Positions 1 to 10,445 of a DNA stretch of 35,533 bases are shown piece after piece. A program made the position numbers and the translations under genes. The first letter of the stretch is position 1. Every line of letters begins with the position of its first letter. The stretch covers positions 1 through 35,533 of the forward strand of contig WRIL01000020.1 of the NCBI GenBank assembly GCA_009782775.1. Reading direction: 5' to 3'. The notes under the pieces are model-generated. The model was given only the letters and a program-made list of their open reading frames with translations, had not been told where the DNA came from and searched no databases. Origin of the DNA: Desulfovibrionaceae bacterium (GTDB taxonomy: Bacteria > Desulfobacterota > Desulfovibrionia > Desulfovibrionales > Desulfovibrionaceae).

Positions 1-1
1 C

Positions 2-2617
2 GCCACCTTTGTGCTGCATCCCAGGCTTAAGCACTCCAGGGTCATGGTTTGGGAATTTTACGGTTCCTCCATGCACAACGCCGCCCTGGCCATCAATGAT
101 CTCATTGCCTTGCGCGTACTGTTCGCGGCAAAAGGCGGGCTGGTCAAACTTACCAAGCTCGAGGAATTCGGCAGTAAATACGTCCAAGCCATTGAATATA
201 AAAAAAAATCTTTGAAACATGAGGGAGATCCCATATCGGTGCTCATCCTTCAACTGGACAGCGATGACCAGGACGCCCTGAACTGGGCCGTGGGAGAAGC
301 GGAAAAAACGGCCGCCGGCTATGCCGGGGTGGACGCCTTTCTGGCCAAGGATGAAAATGAGGCGGAGCTGTTTTGGGAAGACCGCCATAAACTCCCGGCC
401 ATCGCCAAGCGCACCTCTGGTTTCAAAATCAACGAGGATGTGGTCATTCCCCTGGCCGCCCTGCCGGACTTCGCCCTCTTTCTGGAAGATCTCAACCTGG
501 AATACATGGCCAGAGCCTACCGCCGGGCCTTGCAGGAGATCGGTCTTTTACGCGGTCTGGCCGAGGATGACCGGGAGTTCAACCGCGAATTCACCTACGC
601 CTCACGCCTGATCAAGGGCGAGAGGACGGCGGAAGGGCAGGAACAGGGCGAACTTACCGAACAGGGCCTGCGGTTGCATGTCGTGCTCTACCTTAACAAA
701 TTGCGGGGCATGTACCCGCAGTTGGCCGAAAAAATCCTGCGCATCGAAGAAAAGATGCTTAAATCCCAAGTCGTGGCGGCCAGCCACATGCATGCAGGAG
801 ACGGCAATTGTCATGTGAACCTGCCGGTCAATTCCGGGGATGTGGACATGGTGGCGGAGGCCGGCGAAGCCGCCTTCCGGGTCATGGCCAAGGCCAAAGA
901 GTTGGGGGGGGCGGTTACGGGCGAACACGGCGTGGGCATCACCAAGATCGCCTTCCTGGACAACGAGCGTCTGGCCGAGCTGCGGGAATTCAAGGCCCTG
1001 GTGGACCCGCACAACATCATCAACCCGGCCAAACTGACCCAGAAAGAACTGCCGGTCAGTCCTTTTACCTTTTCCTTCAACCGCCTGATCGAGGACTTGA
1101 ACCAAAGCGGCCTGCCGGAAAAAGAACGGCTGATCGAACTCTTGACCATGGTGCAGATCTGCACGCGCTGCGGCAAATGCAAGGACGTCTGCGCCGGGTA
1201 TTACCCGGAAGAGGATCTGCTCTACAATCCGCGCAACCGGAATATGTCCCTGGGGGCTCTGCTGGAGGCCGTTTACTACTCCCAGGTGAACAGCGGGGTG
1301 ATTGACCGGGAACTGCTGAAAGAACTGCGCGAGATGATGGAATTTTGCACCGGATGTAACAAATGCCTGGCGGTTTGCCCGGTGCGGATCAATTCCCAGG
1401 AAGTAACCCTGACCCTGCGCGCCTTTCTTGAAAAAGAGGGCGAGGGCGGTCATCCCTTCAAAAACCGGGTAATCGCCTATCTGGCCGAGGATTTGCCGGC
1501 GCGTTTCCCCCGTTTTGCCAAGGCCGCCTCCCTGGGGCAACGCATGGCCAATCGCACGCTTCCCCTGGTGCCTTCTTCCCTGCGCGCCCGCCTCTATAAC
1601 CCGTTATTTTCCGGACCAGGCCCTCTCACAGGATACAGAAACATCTTTGAAAGCCTGAAACTGGAGCGAGGTTCGCTCTTTGCTCCCAAGGAAGAGACCA
1701 AGGGCACGGCCCTATATTTTCCGGGTTGCGCCGGAAGCATGTTTTACCGCGCCATCGGAATCTCCGGCGCGGCTTTGCTCCTCAAGGCCGGTTGGGCCGT
1801 ATTCCTGCCGCCGGAGGCCATCTGCTGCGGCTATCCGGCCTTGTCCGCCGGGCTCCAGGATATCTTCAGGGGCAACCAGCAAACAAACATGGAGACCCTA
1901 GGCGCCTGGACAAAAAAGGCCACCCGGCTCGGCTACCCTATAAGCCGTATACTGACCGCCTGCGGCACCTGCCGGGACGGCCTGGAGCGTTACGCCCTGG
2001 AAAAGCTTCCAGACGTAACCTTCACTGAAGGCGAGTCGCCCCTGGCGGATGTCTTTCAATTCCTCAGCCGAAACATGCCGGATAAGGATGCGTCCCATTC
2101 CGCTTCCGCCAAGGCCGGGTTGATCTACCATGTCCCCTGCCACGCCGAATGGTCCGGGGCGGCTAAAAACAAGGCCGCCGAAATCTATGCCGAAGCCCTG
2201 AACCGGCACAGCGGGCGAAAAACGCTTATCAGCCGTCACTGTTGCGCTGAATCCGGAGTGGGGGCGGTCATCTCCCCCCTGGAGCACAATATCCTGCGCC
2301 GGCGTAAAGCCGCCGACCTACGGGAGGCCATGACTCTGACCGAGGACGAAGCCCCGGTGCTGGTGGGCTGCCCATCTTGCAAGATGGGGGTGATCCGCAC
2401 CCTCATGGGGCTCAAGCAAAAACGCCCGGTACTGCACACCTTGGAATTTCTGGCCGGGGAAGCCTTCGGCCAGGACTGGCGGCGGCGCGTGCGCAAGCTC
2501 CTCTCCGGAGCGACGGCTGCCGGCGACGGTCTGCGCCTAGTGGACATGGAAGGGAGCGGCGCAATCGCCCCCGGCCAGGACCAGGATGAAGAAAAAGAGG
2601 AAGATGAGCAGGCTTGA
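2..2617 (+). CDS. FAD-linked oxidase / Fe-S (CCG domain) fusion, D-lactate or glycolate dehydrogenase type, 5'-truncated
   Basis: The frame is open to the left edge, so the N-terminal FAD-binding half lies outside the window. What remains begins at the end of the FAD_binding_4 domain. It continues through the FAD-oxidase C-terminal domain (ASHMHAGDGNCHVN at about 780-825 and GEHGVGITK at about 920-950). Two 4Fe-4S ferredoxin motifs follow (CTRCGKCKDVC at about 1160 and CTGCNKCLAVCP at about 1345). Two CCG cysteine-rich domains close the protein (CAGSMF plus CCGYP at about 1728-1840; HVPCHAEW plus CCAESG at about 2130-2255). This order matches fused FAD/Fe-S oxidoreductases that oxidise D-lactate, glycolate or another 2-hydroxy acid and pass electrons through Fe-S centres to the quinone or redox pool. 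The substrate cannot be told from sequence. The tail is acidic and low-complexity. The stop overlaps the ruvX start. Confidence 0.88.
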   Translation, partial: ATFVLHPRLKHSRVMVWEFYGSSMHNAALAINDLIALRVLFAAKGGLVKLTKLEEFGSKYVQAIEYKKKSLKHEGDPISVLILQLDSDDQDALNWAVGEAEKTAAGYAGVDAFLAKDENEAELFWEDRHKLPAIAKRTSGFKINEDVVIPLAALPDFALFLEDLNLEYMARAYRRALQEIGLLRGLAEDDREFNREFTYASRLIKGERTAEGQEQGELTEQGLRLHVVLYLNKLRGMYPQLAEKILRIEEKMLKSQVVAASHMHAGDGNCHVNLPVNSGDVDMVAEAGEAAFRVMAKAKELGGAVTGEHGVGITKIAFLDNERLAELREFKALVDPHNIINPAKLTQKELPVSPFTFSFNRLIEDLNQSGLPEKERLIELLTMVQICTRCGKCKDVCAGYYPEEDLLYNPRNRNMSLGALLEAVYYSQVNSGVIDRELLKELREMMEFCTGCNKCLAVCPVRINSQEVTLTLRAFLEKEGEGGHPFKNRVIAYLAEDLPARFPRFAKAASLGQRMANRTLPLVPSSLRARLYNPLFSGPGPLTGYRNIFESLKLERGSLFAPKEETKGTALYFPGCAGSMFYRAIGISGAALLLKAGWAVFLPPEAICCGYPALSAGLQDIFRGNQQTNMETLGAWTKKATRLGYPISRILTACGTCRDGLERYALEKLPDVTFTEGESPLADVFQFLSRNMPDKDASHSASAKAGLIYHVPCHAEWSGAAKNKAAEIYAEALNRHSGRKTLISRHCCAESGVGAVISPLEHNILRRRKAADLREAMTLTEDEAPVLVGCPSCKMGVIRTLMGLKQKRPVLHTLEFLAGEAFGQDWRRRVRKLLSGATAAGDGLRLVDMEGSGAIAPGQDQDEEKEEDEQA

Positions 2618-3045
2618 AATACCTTTGTTTTGACTACGGACAAAAACGCACCGGGGTGGCGGTCAGCGGCCCGGACGGCGCTCTGGTCTTGCCCCTGGAG
2701 GCTATCCTGTGCGATAAACGGAAGGCGCTCCTGGACGCGGCCCAGACCTTGCTGGACGTCGAAAAACCCGAAGCTCTGGTGGTAGGACTGCCCCTGCGCC
2801 GTGACGGAAGCGAGGGACTGACCGCAAGACAGGCACGCAATTTCGGGCGCAGTCTGCAAAGGCGCAGCGGGTTGCCGCTGTTTTACATGGACGAAAGCTA
2901 TAGTTCCGCCGAGGCGGCAAGCCAGATAAAAGGCTCGGGCCGGAGGTTCCGTCCCGGAGACGGACGGGTGGACAGCCTGGCGGCGTCCGTAATATTGAAG
3001 TCTTTTCTGCGCGAGTTGAACAATAAAGGAACTATCTTGCCATGA
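2614..3045 (+). CDS. ruvX: Putative pre-16S rRNA nuclease / Holliday junction resolvase-like protein RuvX (YqgF)
   Basis: This 143-aa protein has the length and fold signature of the YqgF/RuvX family, RNase H-like nucleases implicated in 16S rRNA 5'-end maturation. The N-terminal motif FDYGQKRTGVA carries the first catalytic Asp (D7). It is followed by VVGLPLRRDGS and then MDESYSSAEA, with a C-terminal Asp in GRVDSLAAS that fits the third acidic site. The start is TTG at 2614, overlapping the upstream TGA by four bases, which suggests translational coupling. An AGGAAGATGAG stretch upstream can act as ribosome binding site. The ATG of mltG overlaps its stop in turn. Confidence 0.88.
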   Translation: MKYLCFDYGQKRTGVAVSGPDGALVLPLEAILCDKRKALLDAAQTLLDVEKPEALVVGLPLRRDGSEGLTARQARNFGRSLQRRSGLPLFYMDESYSSAEAASQIKGSGRRFRPGDGRVDSLAASVILKSFLRELNNKGTILP

Positions 3046-4178
3046 AACGCTTTTTCATAATGTTTTTTCTCTTCCTGCTGGCCCTGGGCGGCGGATTCGG
3101 ATTTTACGCCTACCACGCGACGAAACACTTTCTGGAAACCCCTGCCAATGTGACTCTGGGCATCGAAGAAAACTTCTTCCACCTGGTAGTGGAGCCGGGC
3201 AACACCTTTGATCAGGTGGCCAGCAAACTCAAAGCCAAAGGGGCCATCAGTGACGCGATAAAGTTCAAACTCCTGGGACGCTGGAAGCAGGTCACCGGCC
3301 AGGTCAAGGCCGGCGAATTTGAATTCAGTACCGGCTGGAAGCCGGAACAGGTTCTGGATCAGCTAATCAGCGGGAAATCCCTCCTGCACCGGGTGACCAT
3401 TCCCGAAGGACTGCCCTGGTGGGAAGTGGGACGTATTCTGGAAACCAACGGCTTTGTCAAATTCACGGATTTCGAAGCCTGCGTGAAAGATACGCGCCTC
3501 ATGCGGCGCTACGGCATCCCCCTGGCCACGGCGGAAGGCTTTCTATTTCCGGAAACCTACATGCTTAACAAAAGCCTGGCCCCTACCCGTCAACAGGCTG
3601 AAATTGCCGTGACCACGATGATCCAACACTTTTGGGCCTCCACCGCCGAAATCTGGACTGAAGCCGCCAAGGCCGCGAATCTGAAAGAAACAGACGGGGT
3701 GGAAGTCACCGCCTCGGGGCAGATCATTGCCGCCTTTGTTCCCCTTTATGCCCGCAAGTTTCCCGAAGAAATCAAACGCCTAATCACCCTGGCCTCCCTC
3801 GTGGAAAAAGAAAGCGCCTTGTCCGACGAACGCCCGCTGGTCAGCGGAGTGTATGTGAACCGCCTGCGCATCAACATGCCCCTGCAATGCGACCCGACGA
3901 TCATTTACGGCCTGGGACCAGGCTTCAAAGGGCCAATACTGCGCAGCCACCTCAGGGATGGAGGGAACCTTTATAATACATACCGAATATACGGGCTCCC
4001 GCCCAGCCCCATCTGTTCTCCAGGCCTACAGGCCATGCGCGCGGCCTTCAGACCAGCGGAGCACAAGTACCTGTACTTCGTGGCTACCGGCCGGCCCGAC
4101 GGCCGGCATGTTTTTTCCACCACCCTGGCCGACCACAACAAGGCCGTGCAGGACTACCGCCGGGAAGTGGGAAATTAG
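3042..4178 (+). CDS. mltG: Endolytic murein transglycosylase MltG (YceG family)
   Basis: This 378-aa protein has one N-terminal transmembrane helix (about residues 5-25). It then has a LysM-like region and the YceG catalytic domain, including ASLVEKES (E255/E257 region, catalytic Glu), VYVNRL, CDPTIIYGLG and the closing NTYRIYGLPPSPICSPG. MltG is an inner-membrane lytic transglycosylase that cleaves nascent glycan strands and is thought to set glycan length. The ATG overlaps the ruvX stop (ATGA), and ruvX-mltG adjacency is common in bacteria. A central stretch at about residues 205-235, before the catalytic region, appears slightly longer than in typical homologues. Otherwise the protein is unremarkable. 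Confidence 0.93.
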   Translation: MKRFFIMFFLFLLALGGGFGFYAYHATKHFLETPANVTLGIEENFFHLVVEPGNTFDQVASKLKAKGAISDAIKFKLLGRWKQVTGQVKAGEFEFSTGWKPEQVLDQLISGKSLLHRVTIPEGLPWWEVGRILETNGFVKFTDFEACVKDTRLMRRYGIPLATAEGFLFPETYMLNKSLAPTRQQAEIAVTTMIQHFWASTAEIWTEAAKAANLKETDGVEVTASGQIIAAFVPLYARKFPEEIKRLITLASLVEKESALSDERPLVSGVYVNRLRINMPLQCDPTIIYGLGPGFKGPILRSHLRDGGNLYNTYRIYGLPPSPICSPGLQAMRAAFRPAEHKYLYFVATGRPDGRHVFSTTLADHNKAVQDYRREVGN

Positions 4179-4223
4179 GGATCGGGGACGCGGAAGATTG
4201 CGTACCACTGGAAAGGTCTTGGA

Positions 4224-5309
4224 ATGCGTAAAAGCGCGCTTCTTCATATAGGCAAAGTACCTGTTGGCGGAGGCAGCCCGGTGGCGGTGCAGAGCATGAC
4301 CAACACCGACACCCGGGACCCGGCCGCCACCTTGGGGCAACTCGCCCGCCTGGCCGAAGCCGGCTGCGAAATCGCCCGGCTGGCCGTGCCGGACGAAGCC
4401 GCGGCCGCGGCCCTGAAAAAAATTTGCCCTTCCAGTCCCCTGCCCCTGGTGGCGGACATACATTTCGACCACCGCCTGGCCCTGGCAGCCATCGAGGCCG
4501 GAGTGGACGGACTGCGCATCAACCCCGGCAACATCGGGGGCCGGGCAGCGGTACGGGACGTGGCCAAGGCCGCGGCCGAACGCGGCGCGCCCATCCGCAT
4601 CGGGGTAAATTCCGGATCCGTGGAAAAAGACCTGTTGGCCCGTTTCGGCGGACCCACTCCCGAAGCCATGGTGGAGAGCGCCGTGCGCCATGCGCTCCTG
4701 CTGGAGGAGCATAATTTTTCGGCCATAAAAATCTCCTTAAAATCCTCTTCGGTTACTGATACAATTACCGCTTACCGCCTGATGGCCAAGAAACGGGATT
4801 ATCCGCTGCATATCGGCGTCACCGAGGCCGGGACCCTGGTCAGGGGGGCAGTCAAATCCTCCGTGGGCCTGGGAATTTTGCTGCATGAAGGCCTGGGCGA
4901 CACCCTGCGCGTCTCCCTTACCCACGACCCGGTCCGCGAGGTGGAGGTGGGCTACCTCATCCTGCGCAGCCTGGGTCTGCGGGCGCGTGGACCGGAGATC
5001 ATCTCCTGTCCCACCTGCGGACGCGCGGAAATTGACCTCATCGGCCTGGTCCAGGCCGTGGAGGAACGCCTGGCCGGACGGACCGAAGTCTTAAAGGTGG
5101 CGGTCATGGGCTGCGTGGTCAATGGACCGGGCGAAGCCAGAGAAGCGGACGTGGGACTAGCCGGCGGCCGGGGCAAAGGCGTAATCTTCCGCAGGGGGCA
5201 AAAGACCCGCAGTGTCATCGGCGATACCACAGCGCTCCTGGGCGCGCTCATGGAAGAAATAGAGCGCTTTGCATCTGAAATGCGCGAATCCGGGCCGCAG
5301 GCCCATTAA
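4224..5309 (+). CDS. ispG: 4-hydroxy-3-methylbut-2-en-1-yl diphosphate synthase (IspG/GcpE)
   Basis: This is the Fe-S enzyme of the penultimate MEP-pathway step, converting MEcPP to HMBPP. The 361-aa protein starts with the typical [13 protein letters not shown] segment and has the TIM-barrel motifs RINPGNIG and RIGVNSGS. The C-terminal 4Fe-4S ligands are visible: C262 and C265 in SCPTCGR, C297 in [11 protein letters not shown], and E304 in the same motif. It is the compact bacterial form without the plant-type insertion. The ATG at 4224 follows a 45-base gap after mltG with a GGAAAGG stretch upstream. The stop lies 16 bases before the preferred proS start. dxs and ispA lie downstream in the same gene run. 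Confidence 0.96.
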   Translation: MRKSALLHIGKVPVGGGSPVAVQSMTNTDTRDPAATLGQLARLAEAGCEIARLAVPDEAAAAALKKICPSSPLPLVADIHFDHRLALAAIEAGVDGLRINPGNIGGRAAVRDVAKAAAERGAPIRIGVNSGSVEKDLLARFGGPTPEAMVESAVRHALLLEEHNFSAIKISLKSSSVTDTITAYRLMAKKRDYPLHIGVTEAGTLVRGAVKSSVGLGILLHEGLGDTLRVSLTHDPVREVEVGYLILRSLGLRARGPEIISCPTCGRAEIDLIGLVQAVEERLAGRTEVLKVAVMGCVVNGPGEAREADVGLAGGRGKGVIFRRGQKTRSVIGDTTALLGALMEEIERFASEMRESGPQAH

Positions 5310-5325
5310 AAACAAAGGACTCAGT

Positions 5326-7044
5326 ATGTTCTGGAGCCGTTTTTTCCTTCCCACCCTGAAAGAGGCTCCGGCGGAGGCGGAGGTGGTGAGCCACAAGCTG
5401 ATGATCCGGGCCGGAATGATCCGCAAGCTGACCAGTGGAGTTTACAATTACCTGCCCTACGGGCTTATGGCCATCAACAAGGTATGCGCGGTGGTGCGGG
5501 AAGAAATGAATCGGGCCGGGGCGGTGGAGCTGTTCATGCCCACGGTGCAGCCGGCGGACCTATGGCGGGAATCCGGGCGCTGGGAACATTACGGCAAGGA
5601 ACTGCTGCGTTTTACGGATCGCCACCAGCGGGAATGTTGCCTGGGTCCCACCCACGAGGAAGTAATTACCGACCTGGTGCGCCGGGAAGTGCGCTCTTAC
5701 CGGCAGCTACCCCTGAACCTATACCAAATCCAGACCAAATTCCGCGATGAGATCCGCCCGCGCTTCGGGCTGATGCGCGGCCGGGAATTCCTCATGAAAG
5801 ACGGTTATTCCTTTGACCGGGATACGAGCGGAGCGGATAAGAGCTACCAGGCCATGTATGAGGCCTACGCCCAATCCTTCACCCGGCTGGGACTGCGTTT
5901 CCGGGTGGTGGAGGCCGATTCCGGGGCCATCGGCGGCAAATTTTCCCATGAGTTCATGGTCCTGGCCCAAACCGGCGAGGATGTCATAGCCGCCTGCTCC
6001 GCCTGTTCTTACGCGGCCAACCTGGAACGGGCCGAGGTCATGCCTTCAGGCCGCAAAGCTGCGGACAAGGTTTCTCTTCTGGAAGAGATCTCCACTCCCG
6101 GCGCGCATACCGTAGAAGAGGTCTGCGCCTTTTTGGACATAGCGGCCAAGGATCTTTTGAAAACCGTACTCTTCAAGGCGGACGGCCGCACTGTGGCCGC
6201 CCTGGTGCGAGGCGACCGGGAAGTCAATGAAGTCAAAATCAAAAACCACCTAAATGCCTCCGTTCTGGAATTGCTCAATCCGGAAGAAGTGCTGACCGTG
6301 AGCGGCGCGCCAGCAGGTTTTGCCGGCCCGGCCGGACTGAAGGCGGATCACCTGCTGGCGGATTACGAACTAGCGGAAAAAAACGACTGGATCGCCGGAG
6401 GCAACAAGGCCGATACCCATGTGCGCCACCTGGATTTACAACGGGACGCCGGGGTGAAAACCTATATGGATTTGCGCCTAGTCACGGAAGAGGATCCTTG
6501 CCCGCGCTGCGGCGGCAGGCTGGAACTGCCCCGCGGCATCGAGGTGGGGCATGTCTTCAAGCTGGGAACCAAGTATTCCGAGGCCATGAAAGCCGTTTAC
6601 CTGGACGAGAACGGGGCGGAAAAAACCATTGTCATGGGCACCTACGGTATAGGGATGAGCCGGGTGGTCGCGGCCTGCATTGAGCAGAACCATGACGCGG
6701 ACGGAATGATCCTGCCGCCGGCCATCGCCCCCTTTGAGGTGCACCTGCTGGCCCTGGACGGATCGGCGCTGGACAAGGCCACGGAACTGCACGACTGGAT
6801 CCGGCGGAACACAGGCCTGGAAGTCCTGCTGGACGACCGGGAGGAGAGGCCGGGGGTCAAGTTCAAGGATGCGGACCTCCTGGGCGCGCCCATGCAGATC
6901 CTCCTGGGGGCCAAATCCCTGGGCCGGGGGGTGGTGGAGGTGAAAAACCGCCGCAACGGGGCCAGGGAGGAATGGCCCATAGAAAATTTCGCCGCGGCCT
7001 TTACGGCCTGGAAAGACAAAATCCTGCATGAATGGAAAATTTGA
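5326..7044 (+). CDS. proS: Prolyl-tRNA synthetase, bacterial type with editing (INS) domain
   Basis: This class II aminoacyl-tRNA synthetase charges tRNA-Pro. Counting from the ATG at 5326 (572 aa), motif 2 is at about residues 139-160 ([17 protein letters not shown]) and motif 3 at about 438-446 (GTYGIGMSR). Between them lies a YbaK-like insertion with VLFKADGR and GDREVNEVK, which in this family deacylates Ala-tRNA-Pro. The C-terminal anticodon-binding domain includes [19 protein letters not shown] chose the ATG at 5326 over an upstream TTG because family members begin with a Ser/Arg-rich stretch followed by [10 protein letters not shown]. An AAAGGAC ribosome binding site also lies just before it. 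The end overlaps xseA by 17 bases. Confidence 0.97.
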   Translation: MFWSRFFLPTLKEAPAEAEVVSHKLMIRAGMIRKLTSGVYNYLPYGLMAINKVCAVVREEMNRAGAVELFMPTVQPADLWRESGRWEHYGKELLRFTDRHQRECCLGPTHEEVITDLVRREVRSYRQLPLNLYQIQTKFRDEIRPRFGLMRGREFLMKDGYSFDRDTSGADKSYQAMYEAYAQSFTRLGLRFRVVEADSGAIGGKFSHEFMVLAQTGEDVIAACSACSYAANLERAEVMPSGRKAADKVSLLEEISTPGAHTVEEVCAFLDIAAKDLLKTVLFKADGRTVAALVRGDREVNEVKIKNHLNASVLELLNPEEVLTVSGAPAGFAGPAGLKADHLLADYELAEKNDWIAGGNKADTHVRHLDLQRDAGVKTYMDLRLVTEEDPCPRCGGRLELPRGIEVGHVFKLGTKYSEAMKAVYLDENGAEKTIVMGTYGIGMSRVVAACIEQNHDADGMILPPAIAPFEVHLLALDGSALDKATELHDWIRRNTGLEVLLDDREERPGVKFKDADLLGAPMQILLGAKSLGRGVVEVKNRRNGAREEWPIENFAAAFTAWKDKILHEWKI

Positions 7045-8371
7045 AAGCGCCGGGAGAACACGTCTGGATACCGTCTATACGGTGAGCGCGCTGACCGAAT
7101 CCGTCAAGCGGATGTTGGAAAACGGCTTTCCCTTTGTCTGGGTGCGCGGTCAAATCTCCAACCTGTCCCGCCCCGGATCCGGGCATCTATATTTTTCCTT
7201 ACAAGATGAAGAGGCTTCCCTGGCCGTGGTCTGGTTTAAAAACCAGCAACGCGAAGTGGAGCGTTTCGACCCCCTGACCGGAGAGCTTTACGATGACGGC
7301 CCCCGCCCGGGGGCGGCCCTGTCCCTGGAAAACGGCCAGGAGGTGCTTTGCGCCGGACGCCTCAGCCTGTATGCCCCCAGGGGAACGTATCAACTGGTGG
7401 CGGAATTGGTGCGCGAGGCCGGCAAGAGCCGCCGGCAAATGGAATACGAACTGCTCCAGGCGGAATTCGCCCGCAAGGGCTATTTTGACCCACGGCGCAA
7501 ACGCCCCCTGCCGGTCCATCCACGCCGGGTGGGGCTGGTCACTTCCCCGCACGGAGCGGCGGTGCATGACTTTTTGCGCCTGGCCTGGAGGCGCGGTTTG
7601 CCGGCGGAGATCCGCATTTACCCAAGCCTGGTGCAGGGCGGAAACGCTCCGGCGGAACTGGCCGGAGCCATGCGTCTGGCGCAGGATTGGGCCGAAACCA
7701 TGGTACTGCTGCGCGGCGGCGGCTCACAGGAAGATTTGTGGGCCTTCAATTCCCGCGAGGTGGTCGAAGCGATATTTGCCTCGCCCGTTCCGGTGCTCTG
7801 CGGGGTAGGACACGAAGTGGACGTCACCCTGGCGGACCTGGTGGCGGATTTACGGGCCGCCACCCCCAGCCATGCGGCCTACCTGCTTTTTAAGGACCGG
7901 CGGGAACTAACCCAGACTGTGGACGAAGCGGATCTGGCCTTACGTGGCGCCCTGGCCGCAAGGCTGCGCCTGTTCAGTGAAAATTTGGCCTTAAGGGAAA
8001 AAAGCCTGCGCCTGCTCTCGCCCATCAGACGCCTGGAACGGGACGCAATCCTGTTGCGGGCTGAAGAAGAGCGTCTGAAGGCCTCCATGCGGGCCAAATT
8101 GGAGCAGGCATCTTCGCGCCTGGCTTTGTACGGGGATGCCGCAAGGCTAAAACGAGCCTGGGACGCGATCCTGGAACGCGCCCGCGCCTGCCTGGAGCAG
8201 GCCCTCCTGCGCCTGGACGCCCTGGACCCCCACCTGCCGTTAAACCGTGGTTATGCCCTGGTACGCGGAGAGGGCGGGGATTTTTTGCGCGGAAGGAAAG
8301 AGGCCGCTCCGGGAGAAAAACTGGAAGTGCTGTTCCATGACGGGACAGTGCCGGTAAGGGTGGAAAAATAA
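7028..8371 (+). CDS. xseA: Exodeoxyribonuclease VII large subunit
   Basis: This is the catalytic subunit of exonuclease VII, which degrades single-stranded DNA into acid-soluble oligonucleotides and acts in mismatch repair and recombination. The 447-aa protein opens with the OB-fold ([15 protein letters not shown], then [21 protein letters not shown]). It continues into the catalytic domain with [33 protein letters not shown] and [26 protein letters not shown] long Leu/Arg/Glu-rich helical region follows, as in XseA where it binds XseB. The ATG at 7028 lies inside the end of proS. The partner xseB lies one gene downstream, separated by an M23 peptidase gene. Confidence 0.96.
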   Translation: MNGKFESAGRTRLDTVYTVSALTESVKRMLENGFPFVWVRGQISNLSRPGSGHLYFSLQDEEASLAVVWFKNQQREVERFDPLTGELYDDGPRPGAALSLENGQEVLCAGRLSLYAPRGTYQLVAELVREAGKSRRQMEYELLQAEFARKGYFDPRRKRPLPVHPRRVGLVTSPHGAAVHDFLRLAWRRGLPAEIRIYPSLVQGGNAPAELAGAMRLAQDWAETMVLLRGGGSQEDLWAFNSREVVEAIFASPVPVLCGVGHEVDVTLADLVADLRAATPSHAAYLLFKDRRELTQTVDEADLALRGALAARLRLFSENLALREKSLRLLSPIRRLERDAILLRAEEERLKASMRAKLEQASSRLALYGDAARLKRAWDAILERARACLEQALLRLDALDPHLPLNRGYALVRGEGGDFLRGRKEAAPGEKLEVLFHDGTVPVRVEK

Positions 8372-8372
8372 T

Positions 8373-9257
8373 ATGCGTTTACGCCTTTTTAGGACTTTGG
8401 CCCTGGCCTTCTGCCTGCTGTTCTGGAGCGCGTCCGGAGAGGGCGCTTCAAAAAACACTTCCGGTTTACGGGTGACGCACCCTGAGGAAATTACCGTTGG
8501 CGACCCTTTTACCCTGAAAGTCAGCGGCCTGGACGAGCTTAAAGAACCACAGCTTCTCTGGTTGGACAAAAAGATTCCCCTCCAGGGACTGGAGCGGCAG
8601 GGAGAACTATTGCTGCCCACACCACTTTCCGCCCAGGGCAAACCCACCCTGACGCTGCTTTCCGGTGGCGTCAAAGTCTATTCAGCGGATCTTCGGACGC
8701 GCTCCAAAGAGTTCGGTTCACAGCAACTTACGGTGGATCCCCGTTATGTCCATCCCCCCGAAAAAGAAAAGGACAGGATCGAACGTGAACGGGCCAAAAT
8801 GCGGGAGATCTACGCCCGGATCACCCCGGAGCAATACCTGCGGCTGCCTCTGGAGCGTCCGGCGCCCGGAGCGATCACCGGCGAATTCGGCGTCAGCCGC
8901 ATATTCAATAACGAGCCGCGCAACCGCCACCTGGGGGTGGATTTCCGCGGCGCCGAGGGGAGCGAGGCGCGGGCCGTCTCCTTCGGCAAGGTGGCCCTCG
9001 CCGCTTCCCATTATTACTCCGGCAACACCGTAGTCCTGGATCACGGCCTGGGGGTTTACAGCGTCTATATGCACCTTTCGGCCATCAAGGTTAAGCCGGG
9101 ACAAATCGCCCGGCCCGGACAGACGATCGGACTAGTGGGCAGCACCGGGCGGGTAACCGGCCCACATCTGCACCTGAGCCTGGTGATCCTGGGCGAGGCC
9201 CAGAACGCCGAGGTCTGCATGGCCGAGCCGCGCTCTTCACAAAACCGGAAAGAGTAG
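8373..9257 (+). CDS. Secreted M23 (LytM) family metallopeptidase
   Basis: The 294-aa protein has an N-terminal signal peptide (about residues 1-25, hydrophobic ALAFCLLFWSA). A beta-rich N-terminal domain follows (about 30-125). The C-terminal LytM/peptidase M23 domain carries the zinc-site residues H186 and D190 (HLGVDF) and the HLHL motif (H265/H267). These residues are intact, so active peptidoglycan endopeptidase activity in the periplasm is plausible, although some family members act only as regulators. The gene lies one base after xseA and before xseB, splitting the exonuclease VII pair. That arrangement is probably operon packing rather than function. Confidence 0.9.
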   Translation: MRLRLFRTLALAFCLLFWSASGEGASKNTSGLRVTHPEEITVGDPFTLKVSGLDELKEPQLLWLDKKIPLQGLERQGELLLPTPLSAQGKPTLTLLSGGVKVYSADLRTRSKEFGSQQLTVDPRYVHPPEKEKDRIERERAKMREIYARITPEQYLRLPLERPAPGAITGEFGVSRIFNNEPRNRHLGVDFRGAEGSEARAVSFGKVALAASHYYSGNTVVLDHGLGVYSVYMHLSAIKVKPGQIARPGQTIGLVGSTGRVTGPHLHLSLVILGEAQNAEVCMAEPRSSQNRKE

Positions 9258-9292
9258 ATAATGAAAAAAAAGCCAACGGATCGGAGCGGAGC

Positions 9293-9550
9293 ATGCCTGA
9301 GAAGAAACCCATGGAATTCGAAGAACAACTGAACCGCCTGCGCGAAATCACGGATCAGTTGGAAAAAGGCCAGCCCAGCCTGGAACGCGGGCTCTCCCTG
9401 TATAAGGAGGGAGTGGGCTTGGCCAGGGACTGCCGCCGGATCCTGGAAGAAGCCGAACATGCCGTGCATCTCTATGCCGAAGACGGACTTAAAGATTTTG
9501 TACGCGCTGACGAAGAGCGGGAGGCTCAGGAGACGGACCTTGGACTTTAA
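9293..9550 (+). CDS. xseB: Exodeoxyribonuclease VII small subunit
   Basis: This 85-aa helical protein has the family signature FEEQLNRLREITDQLEKGQPSLERGLSLYKEG. That is the short coiled segment by which several XseB copies decorate the XseA helices. It has no catalytic role itself. The ATG at 9293 is preceded by a GGAGCGGA ribosome binding site. An ATG at 9261 is in another frame and opens only a short frame. The length is typical of the family. The last 11 bases overlap the likely ispA start. Confidence 0.93.
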   Translation: MPEKKPMEFEEQLNRLREITDQLEKGQPSLERGLSLYKEGVGLARDCRRILEEAEHAVHLYAEDGLKDFVRADEEREAQETDLGL

Positions 9551-10445
9551 GGACAGCCTGCGCCAAAAATCCGCTCTGGTGGAGGAATACCTATCTTCCT
9601 GCCTGGCCGGCCTGGACATGCCCGCCGGGCTGCGTGAAGCCATGAACTACAGCCTGCTGGCCGGTGGGAAGCGCCTGCGCCCGGCCCTCTGCCTCAGCGG
9701 GGCCGGTCTTTTCGGCCTCACAGCTACAGCGGCCTTGCCCTTTGCCGCCGCCCTGGAGTGCATACACAGCTACTCGCTGATCCACGACGACCTTCCGGCC
9801 ATGGACGATGACGACCTGCGCCGGGGCAAACCTTCCAATCATAAACAGTTCGGAGAAGCCACGGCCATCCTGGCCGGGGACGGACTCCTGACCGATGCCT
9901 TTTTCTTCATGGCCTCCGTCGGCCTGCCCAGCGGCGTACGCCCGGAACTACCGGCCGAAAGAACACTCCGGGCCATACAGGCTGTGGCCCTGGCCGCCGG
10001 ATCACCTGGAATGGTCGGCGGGCAGTATCTGGATATGCTTTACACCGCCACCCCTCAAATGACTCTGGAGCAACTCCGAAAGATGCAGGCGGCCAAAACC
10101 GGGGCGCTGATCGCCGTTTCCCTGCTGAGTGGGGCCATCCTGGCCGGAGCCGACGCGGAAGATTTGACCAGGGTGGAAAATTACGGGCGTTGCCTGGGAA
10201 TGGCCTTTCAGATTGTTGATGACATCTTGGATGAGACCGGGGACGAGGCCGCCCTGGGCAAACCCGTGGGGAGCGATGCCTCCAGAGGCAAAATTACCTA
10301 CCCCTCCCTGCTGGGTCTTGAACAAAGCCGCCTCCTGGCTGAAGAAGCCGGCGCCCGCGCCCTCGAACACATCCGTGATTTTTCTGGGGAAGAGGCCTTA
10401 TTCTTGCGCGATCTCGTGGAATACGTCTTACAAAGGTCATCCTGA
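9540..10445 (+). CDS. ispA: Farnesyl/geranyl diphosphate synthase (trans-prenyltransferase)
   Basis: This enzyme condenses IPP with DMAPP and GPP to make short-chain prenyl diphosphates. The first aspartate-rich motif is HDDLPAMDDDDLRRG (D83-D89) and the second is DDILDETGD (D227-D231). The basic GGKRLRP segment is near residue 42. I place the start at TTG 9540 (301 aa), because an AGGAGA ribosome binding site ends six bases upstream and the protein then begins at the family's usual N-terminus (DFKDSLRQK). An ATG at 9459 would add 27 residues lying wholly inside xseB. The stop and the dxs start share a base (TGATG). Confidence 0.93.
   Translation: MDFKDSLRQKSALVEEYLSSCLAGLDMPAGLREAMNYSLLAGGKRLRPALCLSGAGLFGLTATAALPFAAALECIHSYSLIHDDLPAMDDDDLRRGKPSNHKQFGEATAILAGDGLLTDAFFFMASVGLPSGVRPELPAERTLRAIQAVALAAGSPGMVGGQYLDMLYTATPQMTLEQLRKMQAAKTGALIAVSLLSGAILAGADAEDLTRVENYGRCLGMAFQIVDDILDETGDEAALGKPVGSDASRGKITYPSLLGLEQSRLLAEEAGARALEHIRDFSGEEALFLRDLVEYVLQRSS

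Noticed and set aside
602-1540. Minus-strand open frame of about 310 codons inside the FAD/Fe-S gene
   Set aside because: The plus strand encodes conserved FAD-oxidase and ferredoxin motifs here; the antisense product is compositionally odd and lacks a start signal.
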